Below, piece after piece: positions 1-10,103 of a DNA stretch of 64,000 nucleotides. Within the stretch, counting starts at the first letter, position 1, and each line of letters opens with the position of its first letter. This stretch comes from Ariolimax columbianus (taxonomy: Eukaryota > Mollusca > Gastropoda > Stylommatophora > Arionidae). Below the pieces are notes generated by a model, which was given only the letters and a program-made list of their open reading frames with translations, ran no database searches and was not told the DNA's origin. The stretch lies in NCBI GenBank assembly GCA_036924085.1, contig JAVGWX010000005.1, positions 79,567,547 through 79,631,546 on the forward strand, written 5' to 3'. The position numbers were made by a program, and so were the translations under genes.

Positions 1-330
1 CATTTTGAATCTAGAAAGATTGTAAGGCGAGGCAAAAGGGGTACCTCAGACGGACAGCAGTTTATTCCGGTTAGCTGGACAGAAGTTTCAAAGATGAGAG
101 TGGTTGTTACACTTGATAGATCTGTATGTGACTTAGAGTTGCTATGTGATGTATGTGAAATGAACGTCCGCTTTCAAGTTAAATACCCCCTCCCTGACAT
201 GCCCATAGTTGTTTACTTTTTACGTACGTCATTCTCTTCTTCCCAACACCCCCTCCCCCATGTGGACGTATTTGCCCACAAGCAACTTCTCCATGCACAG
301 AAAGGATTGCCAAAACTACTGTTTTGTAAA
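1..330. other. Unassigned DNA
   Basis: No gene, RNA or repeat is recognised. Short open frames exist on both strands but show no family motif and no supporting splice sites. Confidence 0.4.
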
Positions 331-334
331 GAGA

Positions 335-575
335 GGAAGACTAGCGTCTGGTCAGGTAAAATATGCTGATCAGACATGTTAGTCGGAGTCAGGCAATACA
401 TGCTGGCCAAGATCATCACCTCGGATTCCTTGTAGCCCTCCCTGGTAACTGTTTGTTTTCATGGCAGCCTGGCCAAAGATGTGAGTGATCGATGTGATCC
501 CCGTAGTAGTGAGTGACTCGCAAATGAAGCTAAGCATAGCACAACCGCATGGAGGACACCGGTCCACCTTTATCA
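335..575 (-). repeat. Dispersed repeat family, copy 1
   Basis: Read on the minus strand this segment shares a long stretch with 60945-61170 on the plus strand: the GGTTGTGCTATGCTT block, a shared LTTTGIT-like frame and a shared end near TGTCTGATCAG. Two diverged copies in one window indicate an interspersed repeat of about 220 bp. The class is unknown; neither copy has visible inverted ends or a tail. Confidence 0.5.
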
Positions 576-734
576 GTACGCTCGGCATGTGACGAAAGCA
601 ACTACAACCGGTCACTTCACATCCTTTTCAGGGCGCAAAAAGAGTAACATATTCATTGTGGGCATTCGGAAACAACAACAACAACTGTTCTGTAAAACTG
701 ATATGGTGAAACACATTCCAAACGGATACATCAT

Positions 735-798
735 ACACATACGCATCCCCTGGCCAATACATCCACACTACAAACAGATACACACACTACAAACAGAT

Positions 799-829
<31 letters not shown>

Positions 830-835
830 TCCAAA
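735..835. repeat. CA-rich microsatellite
   Basis: ACACACTACAAACAGATAC units grade into an uninterrupted CA run near 798-822. Confidence 0.85.
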
Positions 836-944
836 CACTGACCAATACCTCCTGATATGACCTAAAAGACTGATCTGGAGCTGAAAGGAGCGTGCATGTG
901 CCATTAGAATCCATATCAGTAAACCTTTAATCAAACAAACAAAA

Positions 945-1604
945 GGGCTCAAGATGCTGAGCAGTGCATGAACTGCAGCGGTCAGCGAGCCAAAGCTGAA
1001 TGCTTACGTCATGGCCAGCGAGACAGAGCTGTCAAGAGCCTTCTACACCTCCACGCGGTGATCCTGGATAGCAGACTGTAACAGGATTGACTGGTTAGGT
1101 AGAAGGGATAGAAAAGGGAAGGCTAACCCGTACCCAAGAATGCCTGCTGAAGTCGGATGTGTCGGACCGAAGGGGGGCAAATATTGCTGTAAACTGCAAC
1201 ACAACGCATTCCATTTCCCGGTCAACATTCTGCTACTTGCAAAGTCCTTTTAAGGGCTTGTTAGCGGGAGATTGAGAACGTTCAGGGCTTGCTAGCGGGA
1301 GATGGAGAACGTTCAGGACTTGCTAGCGGGAGATTGAGAACGTTCAGGGCTTGCTAGCGGGAGATTGAGAACGTTCAGGGCGTGCTAGCGGGAGATTGAG
1401 AACGTTCAGGGCTTGCTAGCGGGAGATTGAGAACGTTCAGGGCTTGCTAGTGGGAGATTGAGAACGTTCAGGGCTTGCTAGTGGGAGATTGAGAACGTTC
1501 AGGACTTGCTAGCGGGAGATTGAGAACGTTCAGGGCTTGCTAGCGGGAGATTGAGAACGTTCAGGGCTTGCTAGCGGGAGATTGAGAACGAACGAGGAAG
1601 AAGA
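945..1604 (+). mobile_element. SINE family A copy with an expanded tail
   Basis: It starts with the family head (GGGCTCAAGATGCTGAGCAG), followed by the TCCTGGAT segment, the core TGCTGAAGTCGGATGTGT and the 3' block ending in GGGAGATTGAGAACGAACG plus GAA triplets. In other copies the 3' block occurs once; here it is multiplied eleven times (1254-1590). No clear target-site duplication is visible. Confidence 0.85.
1254..1590 (+). repeat. 31-bp minisatellite inside a SINE
   Basis: About eleven copies of a 31-bp unit (GGGCTTGCTAGCGGGAGATT plus GAGAACGTTCA) with few substitutions. The unit matches the 3' end of SINE family A, so the array is an internal expansion of the element. Confidence 0.95.
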
Positions 1605-1765
1605 ATCCCCCACTACCAAGTCATAAAAAGGGCTTTGCAAGTTAAAAAATATCCGGAGAACGAAATGCACTGTATGGCTAGTTTACAGCTTGACTGCGCT
1701 ATGTGCACCTTTCGGTTCGACACATCCGTCTTTGGCAGTTCCCTGTATAAAAAAAACCCAGGAAG
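1605..1765 (-). mobile_element. SINE family A fragment, inverted
   Basis: A reverse-orientation 3' portion: the CTACCAAG end, then CTTGACTGCG, TGCACCTTTCGGTTCGACAC and CATCCGTCTTTGGCAG. It abuts the preceding forward copy, giving a head-to-head inverted pair. It is diverged and lacks the head. Confidence 0.75.
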
Positions 1766-2160
1766 CCCAGTGAAGCACAGAGGGTATTGTATTTCATGTG
1801 TTAAGTAACATTCATAATAGTTGAACACAGCCAGACTTGTTATACGCCATTATCAATATGGTGTGTGTTTTATGTGATACACAACTGGGACAATTCATTG
1901 ATATTTGTGTTTGTGTGAACGGCAGTTTGATTATAGAAGAGAAACATTTATGGGCTTATAAAGTGGGCTGAACTTATTTATTTGAGTGACATACACTATT
2001 AAAATGAAATGTTTGAATGAAAATGTAAATGAATTAATGATATTACACATAATAATTGTATACTTCGGTGACGCACAAGTAATTTTTAATTATAGAATGA
2101 TACATTGTCTTTGTAATATAAATGTAATGTTAACAACATATTACAAGGACAACTGAATAG
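1766..2160. other. AT-rich spacer
   Basis: Nothing is recognised apart from AT-rich sequence with scattered short direct repeats. Confidence 0.4.
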
Positions 2161-2176
2161 TCCCATTACATAATGA

Positions 2177-2526
2177 CCTGGCTTGGCTTGGCTTGGCTTC
2201 ATTCGTTCTCAATCTCCCACTACCAAGACATAAAAGAGCTTAAGTAGCAGAATGTAGTCCAGAGAACGGATTACGTTGTGTCGTAGTTTACAGCTTGACT
2301 GCGATATTTGCACCTTTCGGTTCAACACATCCAACTTCAGCAAACATTTTTTTGAGTACCGGGTTAGCATTCCCTCTTCGATCCCTTCTCCTTAGCCAGT
2401 CTGCCCTGTTGCAGCCTGTTATCCAGGATCACCGCGTGGAGGTGTAGAAGGGTCTTGGCAGCTCTGATTCGCTGGCCCTGACGCTAGCAGTCAGCTATGG
2501 GTCGTTGACCACTGCAGCTCATGCGC
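2177..2526 (-). mobile_element. SINE family A, full length, with 16-bp TSD
   Basis: A complete reverse copy from the GGCTTGGCTTGG tail (AAGCC repeats on its sense strand) to the head near GAGCTGCAGTGG. It is flanked by the exact duplication TCCCATTACATAATGA at 2161-2176 and 2527-2542, showing target-primed insertion. Confidence 0.93.
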
Positions 2527-2639
2527 TCCCATTACATAATGATTGCCAAGGTGTATTGTATCAATATACAGCCATGCCAAATTATAATCAGGTTTAATTT
2601 ATCCTTCTTTTTAGGATATGTGTAGAATTTGATATTATT

Positions 2640-4290
2640 TGCCATTCATCATCATCAACATGAATCATGTCTTTATAGAACGTCGCTCCCATCACAGTCT
2701 GTCTGAAAGAAACTCTTTCCTTTGCCCAAGCTCCAGCGTTCGCTACAGTCATACCCAGGCATTCATGAATATCTTCTTACCATCGTCTTCTTGGTCTACC
2801 CCTGCCTCTTTTGTCTGGTACCATACCCTACATCACTTTTCTCTCAAGACGGACCGTTGTGTCTCTTGATGTGACATATTTACATTTTCTGACCATAATG
2901 GAATTGATAATCTCAGTTCGCCTCTATGCTCAATACTTGCCGAATGTTCTACATTTGTCTTTTTCTCCGTCCAAGGTATTCTGAGGATCTTTCTGTAACA
3001 TTTTGACTCGAAGGATTCGATTATTTTTCTACACGTTTTGGTAATCGTCCATGATTTGCAGCCATAAGCTGCCACAGGAAAAACACAGGCTCTCAAGACT
3101 TTTACTTTTGTCGTTTTGTTGGTGCTCTGCCATAATTTTTCCAGGCTGTTCAGTCTCTGTATTGCCATGCCCATTCTGCTTCTGATTTCTATCGAGCAGG
3201 TTTTGATCTTCACTGTGTCCATTTACAGTTGAAATTAACTACTCTAGCTCTTCTGCACTTTTTGATTGTATCACTGTGTCTTCTGCGTATCGTAACTCTG
3301 GAATCTCGTACCCGCCAATCGTAAATGTATCAAAACTTTCAATGGTCTCGTCTTCTTAACATTTCTCATTGTACATGCTGCATAGATGTTATATAGATAA
3401 GGTGAGAGGATACATCCCTGTCTTACTCCCTTTTGTACTGTGAACCAACCCGATGTTTGCCCAGATTCTCGGACAGTGGCTCGTTGATCTTGGTATAATG
3501 TTTCAATGAGATGTATAATATGCACAGGAAACCCCATTTCCTTCATGATGTTCCACATATGTTGATGTTTTACCGTGTACCTCTCTACATTTTTCGTAGA
3601 TATTCCACATATTGAATATCTGGTACCTGGTGCCTGTCTTTTCTAAAACCTGCTTGGACTACGTGAATTTCAGATTCAAATCTTTTCTCTATCCTTCTTA
3701 ATAGGATCCGCAAGACTATCTGATTAGTGCGATAGTTCGGTAGTTCGTGCACAGTTTTAGGTTGCTTTTTTAGGGGAAGGGGAATATAAATTGATTTCTT
3801 CCATGCACTCTGCGCTGTGCCATATCTGTTTACACAGCGTGTGATAAACTCAAGCACTGGCCTCCCTTTCTTCTTGCATTAGCTCTCTATTCCTGGGGAC
3901 TTTCCCTTTTTCAGGCTTTTGATTGCTGAGCGTACTTCTTCCAATGTTGGTTCAGGTTCTTTCTCATCCTTTGGTATGATTGTAACTGAGCGCTTTGTGC
4001 TATTTCCATACATGGTTCTGCAGTACTCTCTTCGTCTATTCAGTATGTCTTTGGTTTCTGTTAATGTGTTATCCTCTTTGTCATTGGTGACATGCGAAAC
4101 CGGACAGAATTCCCTTGTCAGTGTTCTTATCGCCTTAAAGGCATCTCTCTCTCTGCCTTGTTGCTGTAGGTTTTCTATGTCCTTACAAGTGTCCACTATG
4201 TATCTTCCTTTATCTTTTATTATTTCTCTTCTAACTTTTCTTGCGCAGTTTTTAAATGATATGTGGTCCCTGACTTCCCATTTGTTTTAA
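2640..4290 (-). mobile_element. RTE/BovB-like LINE ORF2 relic
   Basis: Minus-strand frames together give a broken reverse transcriptase. In order: a linker ending IKSLKKGKSPG (about 3900), an RT block PNYRTN...QAGFRKDR (about 3650-3790), KGVRQGCILSPYLYN (about 3400-3440), the active site as LRYAED rather than YADD (about 3285), and the C-terminal AAYGCKSWT...RKILRIPWTEKKTN (2960-3070). At least three frameshifts or stops separate the parts. The 3' end has a short ATG/GAT-rich tail (near 2645-2660) as in RTE elements. The catalytic second position is lost, so it is dead. The clade assignment is from motifs only. Confidence 0.8.
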
Positions 4291-4446
4291 TTTTGCCATT
4301 GCATAATGAAATTACATTCTTCAGAAAAAATGTTTATAAATTTACATACGATTGTGTATTGTTCCTATATTTATTTCATTAATTTAACTACTATACATCT
4401 GCAGAAATTAATGCAATTGTTAAAGTGACAAATGTTTCCATATTTC
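4291..4446. other. AT-rich spacer
   Basis: No recognisable feature. Confidence 0.4.
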
Positions 4447-4458
4447 GAAATAACAACC

Positions 4459-4814
4459 GGGATCAAGATGCTGAGCAGCACATGAGCTGCAGTGGTCAGC
4501 CGACCCATAGCTGACTGCTAGCGTGAGGGCCAGCGAACCATAGCTGCCAAGACCCTTCTACACCTCCACGCGGTGATCCTGGATAACCGGCTGCAGCAGG
4601 GCAGACTGGCTAAGGAGAAGGGATCGAAGAGGGAATGCTAACCCAGTACTCAAAAAATGCTTTGCTGAAGTCGGATGTGTTGGACCGAAAGGTGCAAATA
4701 TCGCAGCCAAGCTGTAAACAACGACACAACGCATTCCGTTCTCTGGACTACATTCTGTTACTTACCCTTTCAGGGTTTGGTAGTGGGAGATTGAGAACGA
4801 ACGAAGAAGAAGAA
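4459..4814 (+). mobile_element. SINE family A, full length, GAA tail, 12-bp TSD
   Basis: A near-complete copy running from GGATCAAGATGCTGAGCAGC to GAGAACGAACGAAGAAGAA. It is flanked by the exact duplication GAAATAACAACC at 4447-4458 and 4815-4826. It serves as a reference copy: head about 120 bp, middle, core (TGCTGAAGTCGGATGTGTTG) and 3' block. Confidence 0.95.
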
Positions 4815-4826
4815 GAAATAACAACC

Positions 4827-5560
4827 CCAACTTATGAAACAATTTCAAATATTGGTACAGTTTTCACAATCATATCTCTACAATTGATTGTCTTTTTAAT
4901 GCATAATTTGACACGTCTTTAGTGTTATATCATTACAGGCATATTGTAACGGCGACACACTGTTTTTACAAGTAATAGAAAGGATTATGCCAACTAATAC
5001 AATTCAAATGAAAGTTTGGGTTATTCCATTTTGTTGTACAGAAATAATAAGGAACTGAAGACAACGCACCAGCTTGCCATGTGGTGCAGAGAGAGATGTC
5101 GGTCTGTTCTATCCGATGTCTCTCTGCTAACCTGAATCAAATGTAGTCCTCGGCAGGATTGCCATCTTAGCTTTTTGATGACAAATTCGAACATTTTTTG
5201 TTCTTGTTTTAATTGGCGGACATTTGCACTTTTTGACTTCATTTTATGTTTGTGTGTGTTTTTTTGTGTTGTTGTGGGCAGAGTGATTGGCATCAGACAA
5301 TTGGGCTTTTTTGCTTTATATAGCTTTTTGTGAGGATAACTGGCGCCAGCACGTTGGGGGAGGGGACTATTGAGTGTTTTCCATTCGTCATTGTTACGTG
5401 GTTTGAATACAGTTCATTAGATATTCTCTGACACCTTCACACTTGTTATCTAAGCCTGTCCAGAGAGCTGATAATTTGTGTCTCCAGAGAGCTGATAACA
5501 CTGATAACCCATATTTCCCTGTCACCTGTTCTACTACCACGTCCGTAATTCTATTGATAA
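4827..5560. other. Unassigned DNA with one hairpin
   Basis: No gene is recognised. An imperfect inverted repeat lies at about 5086-5127 (GCAGAGAGAGATGTCGG against CCGATGTCTCTCTGC). A CTGATAA-rich patch at 5455-5510 contains a short direct repeat (CAGAGAGCTGATAA). Confidence 0.4.
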
Positions 5561-5790
5561 ATGTCCACAGAGTTCACCAGTGTAGGGCCTGACGGCTTGC
5601 ACAACAAATGTAGCGTACACCTTGGTTAGAGGGCCATGTCCACAGAGTTCACCAGTGTAGGGCCTGACGGCTTGCACAACAAATGTAGCGTACACCTTGG
5701 TTAGAGGCCCATGTCCACAGAGTTCACCAGTGTAGGGCCTGACGGGTTGCACAACAAATGTACACATTGGTTAGAGGGCCATGTGGGCCT
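5561..5790. repeat. 75-bp tandem repeat, three copies
   Basis: Units start at ATGTCCACAGAGTTCACCAG at 5561, 5636 and 5711, exactly 75 bp apart, the last diverging near its end. Because 75 is a multiple of three, frames stay open, which explains a repetitive open frame on the minus strand. Confidence 0.95.
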
Positions 5791-6236
5791 ACAGACATGG
5801 ACATTGCAGATAGCTAAGGTTCTCAGGCAATCTAATCACACATCACGTCAAATACGTGTGATTTCTGAACCACTGTCCCCTCTAGGGTTGTATTCTTTTA
5901 CTTGAGTGTATTTTTCAATGTTTACTATTGCTTTACAGAAAAAAGTCGTTATTAGTGTTCGCTCTTTTCCAAGATTACAAACGTACATTTTCATGGTACA
6001 AACAACTCTTTTCATGGTTCAAACAACTCTTTCCATTGACAATATTCGCCATTTTCTGTGACATTAACAGCTGGTTTTAGTGATACGTTATGCTATTTTC
6101 TGTGACAGTTTTCTTTGTGTGTCTAACAATTCAAGAGTTGAAAATGTACAAAACGGTCAAAGAACCTTCTTTGTTAAAAAACTTACAAAGTCCATACCGG
6201 ATACAAAGTCAAAGACACCAGGACATGGATAGACAT
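5791..6236. other. Unassigned DNA
   Basis: Mostly AT-rich sequence with short near-repeats of TTTTCATGGTACAAACAACTC. No gene is recognised. Confidence 0.4.
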
Positions 6237-6915
6237 AAGTGAATGCGATGATAGAAGTGAATGAGATGATAGAAGTGAATTAACTCACAGAAGTGAATGA
6301 GTTGACAGCAGTGCATTATATGACAGCAGTGATTGATATGACAGGAGTGAATGAGTTGACAGGAGTGAATGAGCTGACAGGAGTGAATAAGCTGACAGAA
6401 GTGAATGAGCTGACAGGAGTGAATGAGCTGACAGGATTGAATGAGCTGACAGGAGTGAATGAGCTGACAGGAGTGAATGAGCTGACAGGAGTGAATGAGC
6501 TGACAGGAGTGAATGAGCTGACAGGATTGAATGAGCTGACAGAAGTGAATGAGCTGACAGGAGTGAATGAGCTGACAGGAGTGAATGAGCTGACAGAAGT
6601 GAATGAGCTGACAGGAGTGAATGAGCTGACAGGAGTGAATGAGCTGACAGGATTGAATGAGCTGACAGAAGTGAATGAGCTGACAGAAGTGAGTGAGCTG
6701 ACAGAAGTGAATGAGCTGACAGGAGTGAATGAGCTGACAGGATGGAATGAGCTGACAGGACTGAATGAGCTGACAGAAGTGAATGAGCTGACAGAAGTGA
6801 ATGAGCTGACAGGAGTGAATGAGCTGACAGACGTGAATGAGCTGACAGGAGTGAATGAGCTAACAAGTGAATGAGCTGACAGAAGTGAATGAGTTAATAG
6901 AAGTGAATGAGTTCA
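6237..6915. repeat. 18-bp minisatellite
   Basis: About 37 copies of GAATGAGCTGACAGGAGT with GAAGT and GATTG variants. The unit is a multiple of three and stop-free on both strands, so each strand shows a roughly 190-codon open frame (NELTGV on plus, SAHSLL on minus). Neither is a credible protein. Confidence 0.97.
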
Positions 6916-6974
6916 CACAGAGCTGGCCTAAACCCTATTTCACCTACAAATAGCAGCTTTGAACAGTGACTGCA

Positions 6975-7085
6975 CCTGTGCAGCCTGGCGGAGAGTATCG
7001 GGAACAAAGTAAGAAGCCAAACCCTGTCCAAAAAAATTCCGTGCTAACATCGGATGTGTTGGATAGAAAGACTACTAAAATCACC
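6975..7085 (+). mobile_element. SINE core fragment
   Basis: It contains a degenerate copy of the SINE core (GCTAACATCGGATGTGTTGG followed by ATAGAAAG) preceded by a diverged middle segment (CAGCCTGGCGGAGA). Head and tail are missing, and the 32-bp array starts just downstream. Confidence 0.6.
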
Positions 7086-7124
7086 TTTTTTGCGAACATT
7101 TATATTTTTGGCTACTAACAATCA

Positions 7125-8070
7125 GAGAACACAGACATGAACCACCAGCCATAGAACAGATACAGAAACCACAATCTGTCGAGCAGACAGCCAGAATCCA
7201 CCAATCAGAGCACACAGACAGAAACCACCACCAATCAGAGCACACAGATAGAAACCACCACCACAAATCAGAGCAAAGACAGAAACCACCACCAATCAGA
7301 GCATACAGACAGACAGAAACCACCACCAGTCAGAGCACACAGGCAGACAGAAACCACCACCTATAAGAGTAGACACACAGTCACCACCACCAATCAGAGC
7401 ACCTAGACAGAAACCGCCACGAATCAGATTACAGACAGACAGAAACCACACGAATCAGAGCACAGACAGACATAAACCACCACCAGTCAGAGCACAGACA
7501 GACAGAAACCACTCGAATCAGAGCACAGACAGACAGAAACCACCACCAGTCAGAGCACAGACAGGCAGAAACCACCACCAGTCAGAGCACAGACAGACAT
7601 AAACCACCACCAGTCAGAGCACAGACAGACAGAAACCACCACCAATCAGAGCACAGACAGACAGAAACCAACACCAGTCAGAGCACAGACAGACAGAAAC
7701 CACCACCAATCAGAGCACAGACAGACAGAAACCACCACCAATCAGAGCACAGACAGACAGAAACCACCACAAGTCAGAGCACAGACAGACAGAAACCACC
7801 ACCAATCAGAGCACAGACAGATAGAAACCACCAGCAATCAGAGCACAGACAGATAGAAACCACCACCAATCAGAGCACAGACAGACAGAAACCACCACCA
7901 ATCAGAGCACAGACAGACAGAAACCACCACCAATCAGAGCACAGACAGACAGAAACCACCACAAGTCAGAGCACAGACAGACAGAAACCACCACCAATCA
8001 GAGCACAGACAGACAGAAACCACCACCAATCAGAGCACAGACAGACAGAAACCACCACCAATCAGAGCAC
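7125..8070. repeat. 32-bp minisatellite
   Basis: About 27 regular copies of a 32-bp unit (ACCACCACCAATCAGAGCAC plus AGACAGACAGAA). Its left edge (7125-7480) is more variable in unit length. It is bounded by SINE fragments on both sides. Confidence 0.96.
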
Positions 8071-8084
8071 ACGGAACGGTGTGT

Positions 8085-8221
8085 ATAAGGTTGTTGTTAT
8101 TGTTGTTCTTCTTTGTTTTCTTTTCATTCTTCTCTTCTTCTTCGTTTACTTCTTCTCCTTCTTCTTCTCCTTCTTCTTCTTCTTCTTCTTCTTCTTCTTC
8201 TTCTTCTTCTTCATCTTCTTT
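8085..8221. repeat. CTT-rich polypyrimidine tract
   Basis: TTCTTC repeats. On the minus strand this is a GAA repeat, matching the tail of the reversed SINE that follows it at 8222, so it is probably an expanded SINE tail. Confidence 0.85.
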
Positions 8222-8395
8222 GCAACGAGGCCACGATATCTGCACCTTTCGGCCCTACACATCCGATTTCTGCAGACATTTTTTGTTTCTTGGCTGCCTT
8301 CCCTTTGCAATTCCTTAACCAGACTGCACTAGTGCTACCTGTTTCCAGGGCTACCAATTGCATAATAAATAAGATCCTGGTCAACTATGAGTCAC
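8222..8395 (-). mobile_element. SINE fragment, reverse orientation
   Basis: Reverse-strand core: ATATCTGCACCTTTCGGCCC, CACATCCGATTTCTGCAG and the middle segment AACCAGACTGCAC. Its 3' side is the GAA tract on the left; on the right its head region runs directly into the 33-bp array. Confidence 0.75.
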
Positions 8396-9165
8396 TGACC
8401 CCGATGCAAGCAGCCAGCTATGAGTCACTGACCCTGATGCAAGCAGCCTGCTATGAGTCGCTGACCCTGATGCAAGCAGCCAGCTATGAGTCGCTGACCC
8501 TGATGCAAGCAGCCAGCTGTGAGTCGATGACCCTGATGCAAGCAGCCTGCTATGAGTCGTTTACCCTGATCAAACAGCTAGCTATGAGTCGCTGACCCTG
8601 ATGCAAGCAGCCAGCTGTGAGTCGCTGACCCTGATGCAAGCAGCCTGCTATGAGTCGCTGACCCCGATGCAAGCAGCCAGCTATGAGTCACTGACCCTGA
8701 TGCAAGCAGCCTGCTATGAGTCGCTGACCCTGATGCAAGCAGCCAGCAATGAGTCACTGACCCTGATGCAAGCAGCCTGCTATGAGTCGCTGACCCTGAT
8801 GCAAGCAGCCAGCTATGAGTCACTGACCCTGATGCAAGCAGCCTGCTATGAGTCGCTGACCCTGATGCAAGCAGCCAGCTATGAGTCACTGACCCTGATG
8901 CAAACAGCCTGCTATGAGTCGCTGACCCTGATGCAAGCAGCCAGATATGAGTCGCTGACCCTGATGCAAGCAGCCTGCTATGAGTCGCTGACCCTGATGC
9001 AAGCAGCCTGCTATGAGTCGCTGACCCTGATGCAAGCAGCCAGCTGTGAGTCGCTGACCCTGATGCAAGCAGCCTGCTATGAGTCGCTAACCCTGATGCA
9101 AGCAGCCTGCTATGAGTTGCTGACCCTGATGCAAGCAGCCTGCTATGAGTTACTGGTTCGTGTCA
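8384..9165. repeat. 33-bp minisatellite derived from a SINE head
   Basis: About 23 copies of a 33-bp unit (CTATGAGTCGCTGACCCTGA plus TGCAAGCAGCCAG). The reverse complement, CATCAGGGTCAGCGACTCAT then AGCTGC, resembles the SINE family A head segment GTCAGGGCCAGCGAACCATA then GCTGC. The array sits where the head of the preceding reversed SINE should be. The open 11-residue repeat frames are a by-product of unit length. Confidence 0.93.
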
Positions 9166-9845
9166 GTTCACACACCCCTCCATCTTCAGCTCCATACCAT
9201 GATGTTCTATCAGCTCTCAACTCTGGAGAGTAGAGTTTAGTCAGACATAACGTCAAGATATAACATAATCTGTCTTCTGGTATGGAGAGTAGAGTTTAGT
9301 CTATCTCTCTTCTAGTCAATGTAATTGCTTCCCGCAAACATCACATTTCACATGTTGTATTGCACTCTAGCCATCATTATCTGATTGTTGCTGCGTGTGA
9401 CGTTAACCACACAGAAGGTTAGACCTAACGCCAGGGTGGTCGCACAACTAGAGAAAGATAGTGCAAGGCAAAAGTATGGAGAGGTATTGAGTGAGCTATG
9501 TTCAACATCTCACAGAGATTATTACAAACACATTCACGCTCTGCGGTTGACAGACGAACCATACAATCCTTACAGAGTGATCAAAGACAAAGAGGAGCAG
9601 TTACTCTCTGAACCTGACAGGATAAGCTGATAAGGCGATAACATATACAGGTCTCCGGTCCACAAGCGAGATGACGACCTCAACGTCCGTGGATCTAGAG
9701 TGTCTGATACTTTCAGGAAGTTACACCTAACCACAGCACCAGTCGCCCACTTGGCGATAACAAGAAATCTAATGGGGGGAAAAAAAGAAGAAAAAAGTAA
9801 CAGTTGATTAAAGTGCAGTTTAATGAAAATTTAAAAATAGTTATG
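9166..9845. other. Unassigned DNA with a small open frame
   Basis: An 81-codon plus-strand frame (9385-9630) contains a charged segment (VVAQLEKDSARQKYGEVLSE) that may be helical. It matches no family I recognise and could be a LINE linker relic. A short repeat, GAGAGTAGAGTTTAGTC, occurs near 9225 and 9283. Confidence 0.35.
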
Positions 9846-10103
9846 ATCAGATCGTGGCCTAGTGGATAAGTGTCACGGCTCACAATCCGAAGGTGCTGGG
9901 TTCAATCCCCATCACAGCACCGGCCGTTACCCCGGGGAAGCAAACCCTTAGAAAATGCAGGAGGAAGCAGACCCTTACATAAAATGCATGCTGAAGTCGG
10001 ATGCATTGGGCCGACAGGCGCAAAATAAAAACCACAGTGCAACGCACACCGCCTTGGGGATTAGAGAAATAAGGCGAACGCAAAAAAAAAAAAAAAAAAA
10101 AAA
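9846..10103 (+). mobile_element. tRNA-headed SINE with poly(A) tail
   Basis: The 5' end is tRNA-like with an RNA polymerase III A box TGGCCTAGTGG (9855-9865) and a B box GGTTCAATCCC (9899-9909), the expected 34 bp apart. The body continues with TGCTGAAGTCGGATGCATTG and GTGCAACGCACACCG, resembling the core of SINE family A. It ends in about 23 A residues. The acceptor-stem halves do not pair as a mature tRNA and the sequence continues into the core and tail, so this is a SINE and not a tRNA gene. Confidence 0.9.

Noticed and set aside
6285..6874. Two overlapping roughly 193-codon frames on opposite strands
   Set aside because: Both are translations of an 18-bp tandem repeat with no stop in those frames; no start context, domain or splice evidence.
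8578..9233. 11-residue repeat proteins (LTLMQAACYES type)
   Set aside because: 33-bp minisatellite derived from a SINE head; frames open on both strands.
9851..9925. tRNA gene
   Set aside because: A and B boxes are good, but the segment is continuous with the SINE core and poly(A) tail and lacks a properly paired acceptor stem, so it is a SINE head.
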